Shown piece by piece: positions 48,044 to 56,407 of a DNA stretch of 64,000 nt. Source of the DNA: JACKNG01 sp050184115. GTDB taxonomy: Bacteria > Pseudomonadota > Gammaproteobacteria > Ga0077536. Below the pieces are notes generated by a model. That model saw nothing but the letters and a program-made list of their open reading frames with translations. It did no database searches and was not told the origin of the DNA. Each line of letters begins with the position of its first letter. Position 1 is the first letter of the stretch. The position numbers and the translations under genes were made by a program. The stretch covers positions 532,661-596,660 of the forward strand of contig JBFXAQ010000002.1 of NCBI GenBank assembly GCA_050184115.1. Direction: 5' to 3'.

Positions 48044-49267
48044 TTACTGGTAACCCTCGGGGAAGGGGTTGGGCTCGACCAGATCGGACTCGTAGATGAC
48101 GTCGAACTGACCGTCCTTCTTGATCTTGCCGATGCGGGTCTTGCTCCACAGGTGGTGGTTGGAATCGTGGATGCGCACGTAGCCTTCCGGCGCGCCGGTG
48201 AACTCGATGCCGTTGGAGGCGACCGCGATCTTGTCGATGTCGAAGCTGCCGGCCTTCTCCACCGCGAGCTTCCACAGCCACGGACCGAGGTAGGCGGCCT
48301 GGGTGACGTCGCCGATGACGCTGTCGTCGCCCCACATCGCCTTGAACTCGGCGACGAACTTTTTGTTGTTCTCGTTATCGAGACTCTGGAAGTACTTCAT
48401 CGCCGCGTAGAAGCCCTCGGCGTTCTCGCCACCGATGCCGAGCAGTTCGTCCTCGGTGACCGAGATCGTCAGGAGCGTCCACTTGTCAGACGTGATGCCC
48501 GCGGCCTTGAGCTGCTTGTACCAGGAGACGTTGGAGCCACCGACGACGATGGAGTAGATGACGTCCGGCTTCTTCAGCTTGATCTTGTTGATCAGCGAGC
48601 CGAAGTTGGTGTGGCCGAGCGGGTAGTACTCCTCGCCGACGACTTCGCCCTTGAGCACGTTCTCGATGTGCTTGCGCGCGATCTTGTTCGAGGTGCGCGG
48701 CCAGATGTAGTCCGAGCCGATGAGATAGAAGGTCTTGGCCCCCTTCTCCTTCGCCACCCAGTCGAGCCCGGCGATGATCTGCTGGGTCGCTTCCTGGCCG
48801 GTGTAGATGACGTTCTTGGACTGCTCGAGACCCTCGTAGAACGTCGGGTAATAGAGCATGCCGTTCTCTTTCTCGAACACCGGCAGCACGGCCTTGCGCG
48901 AAGCCGAGGTCCAGCAGCCCATCACCGAGGCCACCTTGTCGTTGACCAGCAGCTTCTTGGCCTTCTCGGCGAAGGTCGGCCAGTCGCTCGCACCGTCTTC
49001 CTGGATGACCTCGATCTTGCGACCGAGCACGCCGCCCATGTCGTTGATCTGCTTGATTGCAAGTTTCTCGGCCTCGACCGAGCCCGATTCCGAGATCGCC
49101 ATCGTGCCGGTCACCGAGTGCAGGATGCCCACGGTGACGGTGTCGTCCGTGACCGCGAGCCCGGTGGTGTTGACCTCGGCCGTCGGGTAGTCGGCGGCTG
49201 CCGCGTTCCCGCCCAGCGCCAGGGCAACGGCCAGTCCAAGCCAACGAAGATGAGTGTGTCTGCGCAT
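48044..49267 (-). CDS. Amide/urea-binding periplasmic protein, UrtA/FmdD-like
   Basis: A 407-residue periplasmic binding protein with signal peptide (LGLAVALALGGNAAA), then TVGILHSVTGTMAISE and GCWTSASRKAVLPVFEKEN. It differs from the urea receptor at 41350 in its C-terminal end (DLVEPNPFPEGYQ) and lacks the Cys tail. Its neighbours make short-chain amides such as formamide or acetamide the likely ligand, matching FmdD. It is the first gene after a sigma-54-type promoter. Confidence 0.88.
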   Translation of the reverse strand: MRRHTHLRWLGLAVALALGGNAAAADYPTAEVNTTGLAVTDDTVTVGILHSVTGTMAISESGSVEAEKLAIKQINDMGGVLGRKIEVIQEDGASDWPTFAEKAKKLLVNDKVASVMGCWTSASRKAVLPVFEKENGMLYYPTFYEGLEQSKNVIYTGQEATQQIIAGLDWVAKEKGAKTFYLIGSDYIWPRTSNKIARKHIENVLKGEVVGEEYYPLGHTNFGSLINKIKLKKPDVIYSIVVGGSNVSWYKQLKAAGITSDKWTLLTISVTEDELLGIGGENAEGFYAAMKYFQSLDNENNKKFVAEFKAMWGDDSVIGDVTQAAYLGPWLWKLAVEKAGSFDIDKIAVASNGIEFTGAPEGYVRIHDSNHHLWSKTRIGKIKKDGQFDVIYESDLVEPNPFPEGYQ

Positions 49268-49313
49268 GTCTGCTCCTCAATCGGGTAATGGAAAAAACGC
49301 CCGATTGTTGCAG

Positions 49314-49330
49314 TGCAGTAAGCATGCCAA
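49314..49330 (-). promoter_or_regulatory. Sigma-54-type promoter of the amide transporter
   Basis: Leftward TTGGCATGCTTACTGCA has GG-N10-GC. The predicted start near 49303 leaves a 36-nt leader before the ATG at 49267. The -24 half is identical to that upstream of fmdA. Confidence 0.72.
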
Positions 49331-49391
49331 GGAGACAAATGATTGAATTAACGGGAAATCCGTCGACCGCGCCGCGGCCGATCGAGTCTGT

Positions 49392-49414
49392 ATGCACTAA
49401 ACGCCGGAGTGCAT
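49392..49414. promoter_or_regulatory. ATGCACT-N9-AGTGCAT dyad, candidate activator site
   Basis: A perfect seven-base inverted repeat (49392-49398 and 49408-49414) lies about 65-85 nt upstream of the -24 GG of the amide-transporter promoter. The same 16-mer recurs before the porin. It overlaps the stop codon of the upstream small gene. TTGGTGCAA, a further half-site, follows near 49424-49432. Confidence 0.6.
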
Positions 49415-49780
49415 GCGGAATGCTTGGTGCAAATCGCGCCGTACGCCCGCGCGCGGCGGTGTCGGGCCGTCGACGTGGCCGGGCGCCGTGCCTGGCGCGC
49501 TCGCCACGAGGTGCGGCAGCAGCGGCCGCAGGCCCTCGTTCTGCTCGAGGATCTTGCGCACCGTCGCGCAGTACCACGCACCCTGGCGCGGCGCCGGCAG
49601 GGCCAGCGCGGTGAGCGTGTTGCAGATCTGCTGAAGCGTGAAGCGCTGTTCGCGCAGCAGCAGCATGAGGTAGATGCAGCGCCGCTGCGCGGGGTCGACG
49701 ACGATGTGTCCTGATGGGGTGAGGCGCCAGCCATAACGCAGGCGCCGCGGATTCTTGTGATCGATGCGGTAGCTTCTCAT
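49397..49780 (-). CDS. Small protein resembling an isolated recombinase domain
   Basis: A 127-residue protein. The middle (GWRLTPSGHIVVDPAQRRC, then LREQRFTLQQICNTLTALAL, then GAWYCATVRKILEQNEG) follows the pattern of the recombinase DNA-binding domain of large serine recombinases. No catalytic resolvase domain is present. It is therefore more likely a DNA-binding protein than an integrase. It lies between fmdB and the amide-transporter promoter on the same strand, and its last codons overlap the dyad at 49392. A regulator of the locus is possible. The start is ATG 49780 after GAGGG. Confidence 0.6.
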   Translation of the reverse strand: MRSYRIDHKNPRRLRYGWRLTPSGHIVVDPAQRRCIYLMLLLREQRFTLQQICNTLTALALPAPRQGAWYCATVRKILEQNEGLRPLLPHLVASAPGTAPGHVDGPTPPRAGVRRDLHQAFRMHSGV

Positions 49781-49854
49781 GGCCCTCGCACTGGGTCGTA
49801 TCCGTTCGTGGTTCGCGGAGCCCTTCCCGCTCCACCTCGAGGCACGGTTGGTGC

Positions 49855-50175
49855 TCAGTGACCGAGCATCCACGGCCGGCTGCCCGGCCGGCCGCCGCCG
49901 ACTTTCTTCGCCGCGCCACCGCTACAGGACTCGCCGGGCGCGTGGGCGTGCCCGCAGCCGCCGCGGCTCACCCGCCGTGGTTCGTCGGCGGCGCGCTCGT
50001 TGCGCGCCCACGCCGTGCGGTTGGTGGCCGACATGAGGCCGAGGCGCGGCGCACCGACCTGGCGCACCAGCGGTGCGTCGCATTCGGGGCAATGGACGTC
50101 ATCGTCGCGCGCCGCGATCGTGCGCAGCAGCGCCACACTACCGTGGCTGCTGCAGTGGTAGTCGTAGACCGGCAT
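49855..50175 (-). CDS. fmdB: FmdB-family zinc-ribbon protein
   Basis: A 106-residue FmdB-type protein: the characteristic MPVYDYHC start, a CPEC pair about 30 residues later and a basic, Gly-rich C-terminal tail with HAHAPGESC-like residues. The first Cys pair is reduced to a single Cys (YHCSSHG) compared with the usual CxxCG, so metal binding may be altered. In Methylophilus fmdB is a regulatory gene beside formamidase. Here it follows fmdA by 145 nt. Confidence 0.82.
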   Translation of the reverse strand: MPVYDYHCSSHGSVALLRTIAARDDDVHCPECDAPLVRQVGAPRLGLMSATNRTAWARNERAADEPRRVSRGGCGHAHAPGESCSGGAAKKVGGGRPGSRPWMLGH

Positions 50176-50320
50176 GGTGGATTCCTCTCGTCAGTTGATC
50201 GCCCCAGCGCCACTACCGGCAGCGGCAGAAGCGCCACCGCCGGTCGTGACATGGTCATCCCGTAACCCCGAAACGGCCGGCCCGCAGGCCGGCAAGGCAG
50301 AGGTCACGGGAGAAACTGCG

Positions 50321-51547
50321 TCATGAGGTCGTGGCCATGTCGATACCGCCGAAGTCGACCGGTTTCGGCCCGTCCGCATTGAGCGAGATGTCGAAATCGA
50401 AGATGCCGGTCGGCAGCCACAGCGTGGCGCAGGCATTCGGGATGTCGACGATGCCGCTGATGTGTCCCTCGACCGGCGCCGTGCCGAGAATGCCGTAGGC
50501 CTGCGCGCCCGAGTAACCGAACTTCTTCAGGTACTCGATCGCGTTGAGGCAGGCGCGACGGTAGGCGACGTGGGCATCGAGGTAGTACTGCTTGCCATCC
50601 TCGTCCACCGAGATGCCCTCGAAGATGAGGTAGTCGGAGTAGGACGGGTCGATGCGACTCGGCTTGAAGATGGGATTGGTGACGCCGTACTTCGCCATCC
50701 CGCCCTTGATCAGTGCGACGCGGATGTCGAGGTAACCCGCCATCTCGATGGCGCCGCAGAAGGTGATCTCGCCGTCGCCCTGGGAGAAATGGATGTCGCC
50801 CATCGACAGCCCCGCGCCCTTGACGTAGACGGGGAAGTAGACGGTCGAGCCGCGCGAGAGGTTCTTGATGTCACAGTTGCCGCCATGCTCGCGCGGCGGC
50901 ACGGTGCGCGCGCCCTCGGCGGCGGCCTTGTCGTGTGCTGCGCCGCTGAGCCCGCCCATCACCGCGGTCGGCTCGAAGGGCAGCGTGGCGAGCGCCGGCA
51001 CGCGATCGGGATCGGTGTCGTAGAGCGCCTTCTCGCGCGTGTTCCAGGTCTTGAGCAGGTCGGCCGAGGGCAGGCAGCCGATGAGTCCCGGGTGCATGGT
51101 GCCGGGGAATTTCACGTGCGGGATGTGGCGCGAGGACGCCCACACGCCGCTGTAGTCCCAGCACGCCTTGCGCGCCTCGGGATAGTGCTCGGTGAGGAAG
51201 CCGCCGCCGTTCTCGCGCGCGAAGAGCCCGGTGAAACCCCACGCCGATTCCGGCAGCACGCCGACGTCGAGGATGTCCACCACCAGCAGGTCGCCGGGCT
51301 CGGCGCCCTCGACCCCGATCGGACCGCTCAGGTAATGCACCTTGGTCAGGTCGACGTCGCGGATGTCGTTGGCGCTGTCGTCGTTGTTGATCTGGCCGCC
51401 GGTCCAGTCGAGGCACTGGATGCGGAACTCGTCGCCCGGCTTGACCGTGCGCGCCATGGGAATGTCCGGGTGCCAGCGATTGTGTATGACGTCGGCCTGC
51501 GCTTCGGCCGGCTTGTTCACGTCCACCTCGATCAGGGTCTCGATCAT
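50321..51547 (-). CDS. fmdA: Formamidase / short-chain amidase FmdA
   Basis: A 408-residue acetamidase/formamidase hydrolysing formamide to formate and ammonia. Length matches FmdA. Visible blocks include VKPGDEFRIQCLDWTGGQI, REHGGNCDIKNL (metal/active-site region), GDIHFSQGDGEITFCGAIE and SGIVDIPNACATLWLP. The ATG follows GTGGAGGA at 7 nt. It is the first gene of the amide operon and has a sigma-54-type promoter 67-83 nt upstream. Ammonia from amides complements that from the urease genes in the same block. Confidence 0.95.
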   Translation of the reverse strand: MIETLIEVDVNKPAEAQADVIHNRWHPDIPMARTVKPGDEFRIQCLDWTGGQINNDDSANDIRDVDLTKVHYLSGPIGVEGAEPGDLLVVDILDVGVLPESAWGFTGLFARENGGGFLTEHYPEARKACWDYSGVWASSRHIPHVKFPGTMHPGLIGCLPSADLLKTWNTREKALYDTDPDRVPALATLPFEPTAVMGGLSGAAHDKAAAEGARTVPPREHGGNCDIKNLSRGSTVYFPVYVKGAGLSMGDIHFSQGDGEITFCGAIEMAGYLDIRVALIKGGMAKYGVTNPIFKPSRIDPSYSDYLIFEGISVDEDGKQYYLDAHVAYRRACLNAIEYLKKFGYSGAQAYGILGTAPVEGHISGIVDIPNACATLWLPTGIFDFDISLNADGPKPVDFGGIDMATTS

Positions 51548-51613
51548 CGATAGTCCTCCACTAACGGTCCGCATCGGTTTCGGCCGCGCGCCGCGGTCCT
51601 CGCCGTGCTGCGT

Positions 51614-51630
51614 TGCACACCGCATGCCAA
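51614..51630 (-). promoter_or_regulatory. Sigma-54-type promoter of fmdA
   Basis: Leftward TTGGCATGCGGTGTGCA has GG-N10-GC. The predicted start is near 51603, giving a 56-nt leader. TGCACCA begins 65 nt upstream of the GG, the same offset as the TGCACTA boxes at the other two promoters. Confidence 0.72.
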
Positions 51631-51830
51631 GGACGGTTACCGAACCGAATCAGGTGCTTGCGCTAAGCCGTCGATTTTCCGGGCTTTGTTTTTGCACCAA
51701 TTTTTTCGGACACGGCTTGTCGATGGTGCGGACCGGCGTCCTTGCCAGCCCCGGCCCTGGTGCGGCGCAGCGCTGCTTGACGCGGGCCCCGGGCTGCCAG
51801 TAAGTTCCACATTTCTAATAACGACATATA

Positions 51831-51859
51831 GTTACCGAGATTTTCTAAGACTCGGTAAC
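51831..51859. promoter_or_regulatory. GTTACCGAG-N11-CTCGGTAAC dyad
   Basis: A perfect nine-base inverted repeat with an A/T-rich 11-base centre. It lies 62-90 nt before the ATG of the DUF1302-like gene. It could be an operator for a dimeric regulator. There is no T-run to make it a terminator. Confidence 0.5.
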
Positions 51860-51921
51860 ACTAAACCTTCGTAACTCGTGTATCGGCCGCGCGGGGGATC
51901 AGCGGCACGGGGAGACCGACC

Positions 51922-53475
51922 ATGACACGCACCGCACCGCGTGGCGCCGGCCTGTGGTTCACCCTGGCTCTCGGCCTGCTGGCCGCGACCGGGCAGAGCC
52001 GGGCCGAGGGCGCTGCTGCCGACCTCTTCTCCAAGTTTGACCGCGCGATGGCCGGCTTCGACCCCATCGGCAAGCACGTGCGCCGGCCAATCGAGCGCGC
52101 CCTGCCGAACCTCACCTTCCGCGGCTTCTACCGCAACTGGTCGGACGTCATGCTCGACGACGACGGCCGGGTCGGTTTCCGCGACAAGGACTTCCGCTTC
52201 GCCCAGTTGCAGAACCTGTTCGAACTCGAGACCAACTACCACGTCGCCGAAGGCCTCGACATTCGCGGCGTCGCCCACATGCTCTACGACGGCGTCTACG
52301 AGTGGCAGGATTCGCGCGGCCTGTTCGCCGATCGCATCGATCGCGAAGCCGAGCTCTACAACACCTCCGAGCGCGTGCTGCGCGAGTTCTACGTGAGCTG
52401 GCGCCGGCCGGGCTTCGACCTCATGGTCGGCAAGCAGCAGGTTGCGTGGGGCAAGATGGACGGCCAGTTCATCGACATCGTCAACGCCATGGATCGCCGC
52501 GAGGCCTTCCAACTCGAAACCGAGGACTACGAGTGGCGCCGCCTGCCGACCTGGATGGCCAACGGCACCTTCCATCTCGGTGAAAGCACGGTCCAGCTGC
52601 TCTACATCTTCGACTTCGAACACGACCGCCAGCCGTTGCCGGGTTCGCCGTGGTTTTCGCCCCTGATCCCGCCGACCACCAACGACGTGCTCGTCGACGT
52701 GCGGCGGCCCGAGGCCGGCGACTTCGACGATCACCAGTACGGCATCCGCGTCGACCGCTCGGCCGGCGCGCTGACCTACGGCTTCGTCTACATGTACGCC
52801 TGGGACAAGAATCCGGTCGACCACGTCCTCGGCACGACCATCAACAATGGCCAGACGGCACTCCGGCTCGAGCAGCGCCACGAGCGCGTGCACCATGCCG
52901 GCGTCACCGCCGACTACGCCATGACCTTCCAGAACGTACCGCTGATCGGTTCGCTGCCGGCGGTGTTCCGCTTCGAGGCGCTCTACACCAACGGCGTGCG
53001 CTTCGCCGATTTCCGCAAGCGCGCCGAGGCGCTGGCCGGGCGCAACACCGACGGCACCACCAAGCGCGACACCCTGCGCGCGGCGATCGCCGCCGAGTTC
53101 GCCCTGCCCGGCCGCACCACGCTGATCTTCCAGCCGTCCTGGTACCAGACCATCGACCACCGCGAGGAACTCGGCTTCGGCTTCGGCGGCGGCTTCGGCG
53201 ACGAGTGGAGCATCATCCCGGTGGTGTTCTTCTCGCGGCCCTTCGCCTTCACCCGCGACCGCCTGAGCATGGAGTTCACCGCCTTCCCGCTGATCAGCGG
53301 GCCCGACACCGACTGGGGCGGGCTGAAGACGAAGATGCGCCTGATCTACAAGTTCTCGCAGTTCGTCCGAGGACAGCTCGTCTACAACGGCTACGACACC
53401 GGTTCGGGGACGGATATCTACGGTCAGTACAATCAGTGGGACAACATCGGTTGGGAGCTGAGCTATGAGTTCTGA
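51922..53475 (+). CDS. DUF1302-like outer-membrane protein
   Basis: A 517-residue protein with a signal peptide (LWFTLALGLLAATGQSRA) and many alternating aromatic strands ending in an aromatic residue (NIGWELSYEF), typical of an outer-membrane barrel. Layout and partner fit DUF1302 proteins, which are usually paired with DUF1329 proteins as here. The motif MVGKQQVAWGKMDGQF near residue 165 is family-like. Some pairs go with RND/MMPL exporters or lipid/sterol degradation, but no exporter is nearby. The gene overlaps the next by 11 nt. Confidence 0.75.
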   Translation: MTRTAPRGAGLWFTLALGLLAATGQSRAEGAAADLFSKFDRAMAGFDPIGKHVRRPIERALPNLTFRGFYRNWSDVMLDDDGRVGFRDKDFRFAQLQNLFELETNYHVAEGLDIRGVAHMLYDGVYEWQDSRGLFADRIDREAELYNTSERVLREFYVSWRRPGFDLMVGKQQVAWGKMDGQFIDIVNAMDRREAFQLETEDYEWRRLPTWMANGTFHLGESTVQLLYIFDFEHDRQPLPGSPWFSPLIPPTTNDVLVDVRRPEAGDFDDHQYGIRVDRSAGALTYGFVYMYAWDKNPVDHVLGTTINNGQTALRLEQRHERVHHAGVTADYAMTFQNVPLIGSLPAVFRFEALYTNGVRFADFRKRAEALAGRNTDGTTKRDTLRAAIAAEFALPGRTTLIFQPSWYQTIDHREELGFGFGGGFGDEWSIIPVVFFSRPFAFTRDRLSMEFTAFPLISGPDTDWGGLKTKMRLIYKFSQFVRGQLVYNGYDTGSGTDIYGQYNQWDNIGWELSYEF

Positions 53476-54787
53476 AACGCTTGCCCGCCGCCTCCTCGTC
53501 GCGGCCGCAGTCGTCGCCATGACCGGCATCAGCGACGCCGCCGAGCGCACCTGGCGCAGTGTCGACGAGATGGCGCCGGAGGACCGCGCCTTGTTCGACC
53601 CGGCCACCGCGACCCCGCGCGATGCCGCGCTCGACTACGTGCCCGCCGAAGCGTGGCCCTTCGAGGCGCCCTACACCGCCGAGGAGATGGGCTACCGCTC
53701 GGCCGAGTTCGTGCACATCTCGCGCTGGGATTACGCGCTGGTCGACGTTTTCGGCGTCGTCACCAGTTCCGGCTACATCAACCAGGGCGCCTCGGTGAGC
53801 TACGTCGAGACCGGCGGCCGGCCCGGCTTCGAAGGTTACATGCGGGACGTCAAGGCCGGTGACATCTATTCGAAGTGGACGCTGTACGACGTCTTCCCAC
53901 CCGAGAACGAAGGCGCGCAGCAGCTGTGGCTGCCCTACCGCACGGACAAGGCCTTCCGCACCAAGATGGACTTCTTCGTCTACTCGCCGCAGTTGCGTCG
54001 CGTGCGGCGCCAGCCGGAACCGCGCCGCGACCAGCGCTTCCCCGACAACTCGCAGACCTTCGACGACGTCATCGGGCGCGACCCGTGGGAGTTCGAGTGG
54101 CAGTTGCTCGGTACCGACGTCATCTACCAGACCCTGCGCTTCCCGCCGAGCCGCCCCACGGTGACGTTGAACGTGGCCGGCCAGGGCTTCGTCGAGCGCC
54201 AGACGTCGTCGTTGCGGCCGATGGGTGAGAGCTTCCCGCATTACCGCGCCGACGGCGGCGTCGACTGCTGGGTGGTCAAAGCGACGGCGAAAGGCGATTG
54301 GCTGCCCGACTACAACGAGAAGTACCTCGTCCTGTGGCTGGAGAAGCACACCTTCTATCCCCTGCGCACCGAGAAGTACGGCAACGACGGTCGTCTCATC
54401 ATGATCGAGGAGCGCAACGCCGAGCTGCAGAACCCGGCGCAGGGCGAGTTCGGCTACGCCGCCATGATGACCACCTATTGGAACGTCGACCACGACCTCA
54501 TCGGCTACAGCAACCACGATGCGCACACGCTGCGCGACTGGACGCCGGAAGAGATCGGGATGATCTTCACGCCCGAATTCATGCGCCGTCAGTGGCTGGT
54601 CGAACCGCTCAAGACGCAGGTGCTGATCGACACGCCGGAGAACTTCTACCTGCGCCCGCATCTCTACCCGGACAAGTTCCCGGGCGAGCGCAACCCGGTG
54701 CTGCCGCCGGCGGTGCAGGCGCGTTACGACGCCCAGGAGGCGGCCGGGCATCTCGTGTTCGAGACGCCGGGCGCCGCGGCGGAGTGA
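53465..54787 (+). CDS. DUF1329-like periplasmic protein
   Basis: A 440-residue exported protein (signal LLVAAAVVAMTGISDAAE) with the DUF1329 pattern: a central strand-rich region (DFFVYSPQLRRVRR, DDVIGRDPWEFEWQLLG) related to LolA/LolB-like folds. Such proteins are thought to bind lipophilic ligands between membranes. It overlaps its DUF1302 partner by 11 nt, so their translation is coupled. Its specific ligand is unknown. Confidence 0.75.
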   Translation: MSSETLARRLLVAAAVVAMTGISDAAERTWRSVDEMAPEDRALFDPATATPRDAALDYVPAEAWPFEAPYTAEEMGYRSAEFVHISRWDYALVDVFGVVTSSGYINQGASVSYVETGGRPGFEGYMRDVKAGDIYSKWTLYDVFPPENEGAQQLWLPYRTDKAFRTKMDFFVYSPQLRRVRRQPEPRRDQRFPDNSQTFDDVIGRDPWEFEWQLLGTDVIYQTLRFPPSRPTVTLNVAGQGFVERQTSSLRPMGESFPHYRADGGVDCWVVKATAKGDWLPDYNEKYLVLWLEKHTFYPLRTEKYGNDGRLIMIEERNAELQNPAQGEFGYAAMMTTYWNVDHDLIGYSNHDAHTLRDWTPEEIGMIFTPEFMRRQWLVEPLKTQVLIDTPENFYLRPHLYPDKFPGERNPVLPPAVQARYDAQEAAGHLVFETPGAAAE

Positions 54788-54791
54788 GGCC

Positions 54792-55805
54792 ATGACGGCA
54801 CGCGGTGCGGCGGCCGGCCTCCTCGGCGCCGCGCTGCTGCTCGTGGCTTGCGGCGATCCCGCGCCGCTGGTGCTGGAAGGGCGGCCCGGCGGCCCCTACC
54901 GCATCACCCTCGAACTCGAACCGGCGCCGCTCGTCGCCGGCACACCGACCCGCTTCACCGAACGTCTGCGTCACACCCGCGACGGCAGCGCGGTGCAGGA
55001 TCTGCAGGTGGTGCACGAACGTGCCGTGCACAACTTCATCGTTTCGCGCGACTTCTCGAGCTTCGCCCACGTCCACCACGAGGACGAGCGGGCGCTGACC
55101 GCGGCTGATCTCGAGGCTGCCACGTTCAGCTTCGATTACACCTTTCCGCGGCCCGGTCACTACCGCGTGGTGAGCGAATTCACCCACCGCGACCGTGGCT
55201 GGACCAAGCATTTCGATCTCGTCGTCGGTGATCCCGGGCCGCCGCCGGAAGTCGTCGTCGACCTCGCCCGCGCCAAGCAGGTCGGGCCGTACAGCGCGCA
55301 GCTCGGCGTCTCGCCCACGCAACCAGTCGCCGGTTTCGAGACCGAACTCGTGCTCGAACTGGCGCGCGACGGCGCCCCGGTCACCGACCTCCAACTCCTG
55401 CTCGGTTCCGAGGTGCACGTCGCGCTGTGGCGCGCCGACGGCGAGCATTTCGGTCACGCCCACAGTTACACCCCGCACATGGCGGCAATGTTCGCCGACA
55501 TGCACGATCGCACTCTCGACGCCGCCACCCGCGCCGAACGCATGGCCGCGATGATGGTGGCGATGATCGACATGCCGGCCGAACTCGTCTTCCCCGGCCC
55601 GCGCATCCCGGTGCGGCTGGTCTTTCCCGAGCCCGGCGTGTATGCCGTCTTCATGCAGTGCGCACCGGGCGGCGTGCCAGCCGTCTTCATGTTCATGGTC
55701 GAAGTCGCGCCCTATGTCGCGGGCATGGACACCCGCATCGAGTCGATGGTCGAATCGCCGACGGAGCACGACGCTCACTCTCACGACCGGCCCGTGCGAC
55801 CATGA
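54792..55805 (+). CDS. His/Met-rich lipoprotein with two beta-sandwich domains
   Basis: A 337-residue protein with lipobox LLVAC, so likely anchored by lipid in the envelope. Two Ig-like repeats can be seen, starting near residues 28 and 165. The first carries HERAVHNFIVSRDFSSFAHV followed by HHEDE. The second carries EVHVALWRADGEHFGHAHSY and many Met residues (MAAMMVAMIDM). The pattern recalls small periplasmic proteins beside copper or heavy-metal systems. Metal binding is a reasonable guess only. It starts 4 nt after the DUF1329 stop. Confidence 0.7.
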   Translation: MTARGAAAGLLGAALLLVACGDPAPLVLEGRPGGPYRITLELEPAPLVAGTPTRFTERLRHTRDGSAVQDLQVVHERAVHNFIVSRDFSSFAHVHHEDERALTAADLEAATFSFDYTFPRPGHYRVVSEFTHRDRGWTKHFDLVVGDPGPPPEVVVDLARAKQVGPYSAQLGVSPTQPVAGFETELVLELARDGAPVTDLQLLLGSEVHVALWRADGEHFGHAHSYTPHMAAMFADMHDRTLDAATRAERMAAMMVAMIDMPAELVFPGPRIPVRLVFPEPGVYAVFMQCAPGGVPAVFMFMVEVAPYVAGMDTRIESMVESPTEHDAHSHDRPVRP

Positions 55806-56407
55806 CGCCGTCCGCCGCCCTCGCCTGCGCACTGCTGGCGCTCGTGGCCTGCGCACCGGCGCAGGCCGGCCACGGCCTCATGAACGCGTTCGGCGACATC
55901 GAGTGGCTGCCCGAGCCGGGACGCACACCCGACCAGCCCGACTACGCGCTCGACGGTCTCGCCGAGCGCGCCCGCCTCGCCGTCGCCAGCGTGGACGAGC
56001 GCCTCGCGCTCAGGCTCGGTTACGCGCGCGAGAAGCTCGCCGAGGCCGCGGCCATGGTCGCGGCCGGTGACGCCGCGAGCGCCGGTGTCGCCATCGACGC
56101 CTACGTCGCCCATGTCGACGCCGCCGTCGCCGACCTCGACGCGCTCGAGCCAGCGGCGCGCGCCACCGCGGCCGGACGCCTCGCCAACGCCCTGCTCGAG
56201 CACCAATACCTCATGTCGCTCGACTACCTCGACCAGCCACGCGACACCCGCACCGTGATCGCCCGCATCATGGGCACCGCGCAGACACACTACGATGGCC
56301 TCGTCGCGACCCTGCCGCACAGCTTCAAAGAAGCGCGCTTCTTCAAGGAAGAGGAAGTGCGCTGGTCGTGGGAGATGGCGCTACAGGCCGACAAGCAGGG
56401 CCTGTGA
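55802..56407 (+). CDS. DUF5667-like exported helical protein
   Basis: A 201-residue protein with a signal peptide (ALACALLALVACAPAQAG; the Cys may also act as a lipobox). Its helical body starts PDYALDGLAERARLAVASVDERLALRLGYAREKL-type sequence, as in DUF5667 proteins of the cell envelope. It ends in a charged helix (RFFKEEEVRWSWEMAL). It overlaps the lipoprotein gene as ATGA and closes the four-gene operon. Function unknown. Confidence 0.65.
   Translation: MTPSAALACALLALVACAPAQAGHGLMNAFGDIEWLPEPGRTPDQPDYALDGLAERARLAVASVDERLALRLGYAREKLAEAAAMVAAGDAASAGVAIDAYVAHVDAAVADLDALEPAARATAAGRLANALLEHQYLMSLDYLDQPRDTRTVIARIMGTAQTHYDGLVATLPHSFKEARFFKEEEVRWSWEMALQADKQGL

Larger units (their letters stand above)
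51548..51921. other. Divergent intergenic region fmdA / envelope operon (374 bp)
   Basis: The left part carries the leader and sigma-54-type promoter of fmdA, with activator half-sites TTGCACCAA (51692-51700) and ATGGTGCG (51723-51730). The right 130 bases are more A/T-rich and hold the dyad at 51831-51859 upstream of the DUF1302-like gene. No RNA gene or ORF of note was seen. Confidence 0.7.

Noticed and set aside
49397..49780. Prophage or integron remnant suggested by the recombinase-like ORF
   Set aside because: No catalytic domain, att repeats, phage genes or composition change nearby. All neighbours belong to the amide locus.
50276..50293. GCCGGCC-CGCA-GGCCGGC hairpin between fmdA and fmdB
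   Set aside because: Strong stem but only three T residues follow in the leftward direction, so I do not call it a terminator. It may stabilise fmdA mRNA.
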